A stretch of 64,000 nucleotides of DNA, taken from Brachybacterium aquaticum (GTDB lineage Bacteria; Actinomycetota; Actinomycetes; Actinomycetales; Dermabacteraceae). Both the position numbers and the translations under genes were made by a program. The stretch spans positions 2,852,001-2,916,000 of the forward strand of contig NZ_JACHLZ010000001.1 of NCBI RefSeq assembly GCF_014204755.1, read 5' to 3'. Each line of letters opens with the position of its first letter. Positions within the stretch are counted from its first letter, which is position 1. Below, in pieces: positions 61,859-64,000 of this stretch. Below the pieces are notes generated by a model that was given only the letters and a program-made list of their open reading frames with translations, was not told the DNA's origin and did not search any database.

Positions 61859-61870
61859 GCGGCGACGGTA
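61859..61870 (-). promoter_or_regulatory. Leaderless-type -10 of the serine hydrolase gene
   Basis: TACCGT (61865-61870, minus) ends 6 bp before the ATG at 61858. No ribosome-binding site was seen. Confidence 0.35.
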
Positions 61871-61889
61871 CTCGTCCGCATGCGTCGGT

Positions 61890-61930
61890 GGGAGGGGCGG
61901 CGGGGAGGGGCGGCGGGGAGGGGCGGCGCG
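61890..61930. repeat. 13-bp G-rich tandem repeat
   Basis: About three copies of GGGGAGGGGCGGC lie head to tail in the gap between the CPBP-like gene and the serine hydrolase gene. On the plus strand the G-runs could form a quadruplex. No coding signal is present. Confidence 0.5.
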
Positions 61931-62028
61931 GAGGATGGAGCTGCAGAATGGGGCGTCTCAGTGCACAGCGGAACGAATATTGTCAGCGCGTGCTCTGAGA
62001 CACCCTTTTGTGCAGGCGCCGCCGCGGC

Positions 62029-63129
62029 TCAGTGCGGGATCGCGGCGGGGGCGGGCTCGGAGGCGGGACGGGTGACCGGCGCGAGGAACGGCACCCCGGC
62101 GCGCCTGCCCACCCAGGCGGCGAGGAGCACGGCGAGGGCGAGCAGCGCGATCGCCGAGGTCACGCCACCGGCGAGAGTGGCGGCGTGCGCACCGGTAGTC
62201 GACGCCGCGAGCGCGGCGGCGGAGGTGCCGGGTGCCGCGGCAGCAGCGGTGAGCACCGCGGTGCCGGCACCGGCGCCGGTGCCGGCGGCGAGCGCGGAGA
62301 CGAGGTGGGAGCCCGCCGTGATCGTGGTGGTCAGCGCGATCGGCAGTTCGAGCCCGCCGCTCTTCCAGGCGAGCAGCCCGGAGGCGAGGCCCAGAGCGAG
62401 GGCCGGCAGCACGACCGCGGGGGTGAGCTCGCGGCCCACCAGCATCACGAGCGCGCCGATGACCACGGGCACGGCGGGGCTGCGCAGCACCGCGCCGAAG
62501 GCCTGCATCACCACGCCCCTGAGAGCGAGCTCGAGCCCGGCGGCCTGGAGCGGGGCGAGCAGGAGCACGAGCACGGCGAGGAGGAGCAGCTGCAGGGGCG
62601 AGGAAGCGCCGCCGTCGGCCGCGATCCCGTCGGCCGCCGCGGATGCCCCGCCTGCAGCCCCACCCGCGCCGCCGGCGATCCCGCCCGCGAGGGCGGCGAG
62701 GGCGATCACGGCGAGTCCGCCGACCAGCCCGGCCGTGACGTACGGGCCGCGCAGCTCGCGGCGCAGGCGTCCGGCGATCGACCAGGCGGTGCCGAGCGGC
62801 CGCCAGCCGCCGGCGCGCACGCCGATGATCCCGGCGGGCAGCCACATCGCACCCATCGCGAGCGCCAGGCCCACGTCCAGGGGGCTCGTGGGGTCGCCCG
62901 CGGTGACGCCGCGGGCGACGTTCACCCCGGGCGCGACGGCGAGGATCAGCACCATGCCGACCAGCACCACGGAGATCAGCACGACGTAAGCGATGAATGC
63001 GGCGGCGAGGGCGAGGAGCGCCTTGGTGGGGCGGGCCCACTCCGGGCGCAGGGTCGCCATGCGGTGGTAGGCCGTGCCCTCGGCGGGGGTGGGCGTCGCG
63101 GCTGGGGTCGCGGCGTCGGCGGCGCTCAT
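62029..63129 (-). CDS. CPBP-like multi-pass membrane protein
   Basis: A 366-residue protein with eight or more helices. ATG 63129 overlaps the downstream stop of the glutamine amidotransferase gene (ATGA). A segment LAPLQAAGLELALRGVVMQAF at about 195-215 resembles motif 1 of CPBP (Abi/CAAX) proteases, but the usual Glu-Glu is Leu-Glu, so catalysis is uncertain. A later ITAGSHLVSALA contributes a possible histidine ligand. The family is often annotated as CPBP intramembrane metalloprotease. Long Ala/Gly stretches are probably loops. Confidence 0.6.
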   Translation of the reverse strand: MSAADAATPAATPTPAEGTAYHRMATLRPEWARPTKALLALAAAFIAYVVLISVVLVGMVLILAVAPGVNVARGVTAGDPTSPLDVGLALAMGAMWLPAGIIGVRAGGWRPLGTAWSIAGRLRRELRGPYVTAGLVGGLAVIALAALAGGIAGGAGGAAGGASAAADGIAADGGASSPLQLLLLAVLVLLLAPLQAAGLELALRGVVMQAFGAVLRSPAVPVVIGALVMLVGRELTPAVVLPALALGLASGLLAWKSGGLELPIALTTTITAGSHLVSALAAGTGAGAGTAVLTAAAAAPGTSAAALAASTTGAHAATLAGGVTSAIALLALAVLLAAWVGRRAGVPFLAPVTRPASEPAPAAIPH

Positions 63130-64000
63130 GCGGCGCGCTCGGCGAGTCGGCGGCGGCGCTGCTGCTGGGCGCGGTCCTGGGCGGCGTGGGCCTGGGAGGC
63201 CGCGGCGGACAGGCCCAGGTCGTCGATGGTGAGGGGGTGCGCGAGGGGGCCGAAGGGCTTCTCGGTGCGGATCTGCCCGTCGGCGGTGAGGTGGAGCAGC
63301 TCGCCGGAGTCCATGAGGCGCCAGGCGGGATCGTCGTCCATCGGCTCGGAGGCGATGACCACGGAGTCCACGCCGGCGAGGTCCTCGCTGCGGGTGCGCA
63401 GGGTGTCCGAGGCCTGGTCGAGCGCCTCGCGGGGGCTGGTGGCGGAGGCGTCGCGGTCCAGGACCCACAGCTCGTTGGTGGCGGGCAGGCGCACGGCGAT
63501 CAGCTCCTCCCCCTTCATCGCCAGCAGGTTCACGGAGTAGACGGGCACGTTGCCCGCGATCCAGGTCAGGGCCGCGACGACGCCGTCGTGGAGGTCCCCG
63601 CCGTGGGCGGCGGTCTCCCCGGTCACCAGCGCCGCCATCCACTCGGAGTCGGTGCTGCCGTGGACGTGGTGCGCAGCGCCCAGATCCCGCACGCGCTGCT
63701 TCATCTGGTCGGTGACCTCGAGGACGCCGTTGTGGGCGGAGACGATGCCGTCCTGGAGGAAGGGGTGGGTGTTCTCGTCGCAGTGCTCGGTCCCGGAGGA
63801 CAGGCGCACATGGGCGATCATCGCGCAGGAGTGGAGGGCGGTGGCGACCTGGCCGAACCGCACGGACTCGTAGGCGGCGACGGGGCGCTTGGCGACGTGC
63901 GCGGCGCCGTCGGCGTCGATCCAGCCCAGGCCCGTCCCGTCGGCGTTGAAGCGGGACTGGTTCACGAGCGAGTAGGGGGCGTCGAGCAGCCAAAAATCGG
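63126..64000 (-). CDS. Class II glutamine amidotransferase (EgtC/YafJ-like), 5' end cut by window edge
   Basis: At least 290 residues visible; the frame continues past the right edge, where the N-terminal catalytic cysteine would be. The visible start reads APYSLVNQSRFNADGTGLGW, the class II amidotransferase pattern. HVRLSSGTEHCDENTHPF and FLQDGIVSAHNGVLEV contribute the Arg and Asn-Gly of the glutaminase site, and GSTDSEWMAALV is also typical. The C-terminal 40 residues are Gln/Arg/Ala-rich. EgtC (ergothioneine synthesis) and general YafJ-type proteins are both possible; no egt genes are visible. Confidence 0.8.
   Translation of the reverse strand, partial: DFWLLDAPYSLVNQSRFNADGTGLGWIDADGAAHVAKRPVAAYESVRFGQVATALHSCAMIAHVRLSSGTEHCDENTHPFLQDGIVSAHNGVLEVTDQMKQRVRDLGAAHHVHGSTDSEWMAALVTGETAAHGGDLHDGVVAALTWIAGNVPVYSVNLLAMKGEELIAVRLPATNELWVLDRDASATSPREALDQASDTLRTRSEDLAGVDSVVIASEPMDDDPAWRLMDSGELLHLTADGQIRTEKPFGPLAHPLTIDDLGLSAAASQAHAAQDRAQQQRRRRLAERAA

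Overview
The window is about 70 percent G+C, with GTG and ATG starts, tightly overlapping genes (ATGA and GTGA junctions) and several promoters that look leaderless. An Rpf-type resuscitation factor, LCP-free Wzz-Wzc co-polymerases and an actinobacterial-looking housekeeping set point to a Gram-positive actinobacterium. Brachybacterium or another Micrococcales lineage is my best guess from protein character; this is inference, not a database result. Most of the DNA is one large cell-surface polysaccharide island, interrupted by a block of ordinary metabolic and transport genes.

Left polysaccharide block (1-17 kb). A plus-strand operon (765-7178) encodes a Wzz/BY-kinase co-polymerase, a low-molecular-weight tyrosine phosphatase, a Wzy-like polymerase, a Wzx-like flippase and a GT4 glycosyltransferase. 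Facing it is a minus-strand operon (12724-7120) with a PglF-type 4,6-dehydratase, a PglE-type aminotransferase, a PglC-type phosphosugar transferase with an unusual C-terminal extension, and an ATP-grasp ligase. A second, paralogous ATP-grasp gene (13113), a PLP fold-III decarboxylase and a FemAB-type aminoacyltransferase follow. Together they suggest a 4-amino-4,6-dideoxy sugar that is further coupled to an amino acid or amine.

Housekeeping block (17-27 kb). This holds an Rpf-like lysozyme-fold protein with a structured leader and a strong terminator, a small ORF built around a 17-bp tandem repeat, an MFS exporter, an M48 metalloprotease, an aldehyde dehydrogenase, a MauE-thioredoxin fusion, a truncated paralogue of a gene found later in the island, and a pyruvate oxidase.

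Right polysaccharide block (27-59 kb). It opens with a second tyrosine phosphatase, an HprK-like kinase, PqqD-like and PF14907-type nucleotidyltransferase genes, and manA. Next come a VanZ-like protein and a WcaJ/WbaP-type sugar transferase. A GT2-like gene is split by a 1413-bp IS256-family element with an exact 8-bp target duplication. An ABC exporter resembling PglK flippases and a series of glycosyltransferases follow. A 13-gene minus-strand operon (58370 to 43555) encodes a second BY-kinase, glycosyltransferases, a CBS-NeuB-SAF-TIM fusion, a NeuA-type cytidylyltransferase and a second Wzy. This is a nonulosonic-acid-containing polysaccharide. A Tat-exported protein lies just upstream.

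Right edge (59-64 kb). Four core genes close the window: a CNNM/CorC-type protein, a class C beta-lactamase-like hydrolase, a CPBP-like membrane protein and an EgtC/YafJ-type class II glutamine amidotransferase cut by the window end.

The most interesting regulatory signal is a 10-base word, AAAACGGACA. It occurs exactly twice and with one or two mismatches five more times, all in intergenic regions flanking polysaccharide genes, and I did not see it at the housekeeping promoters I checked. No tRNA, rRNA or CRISPR array was seen.
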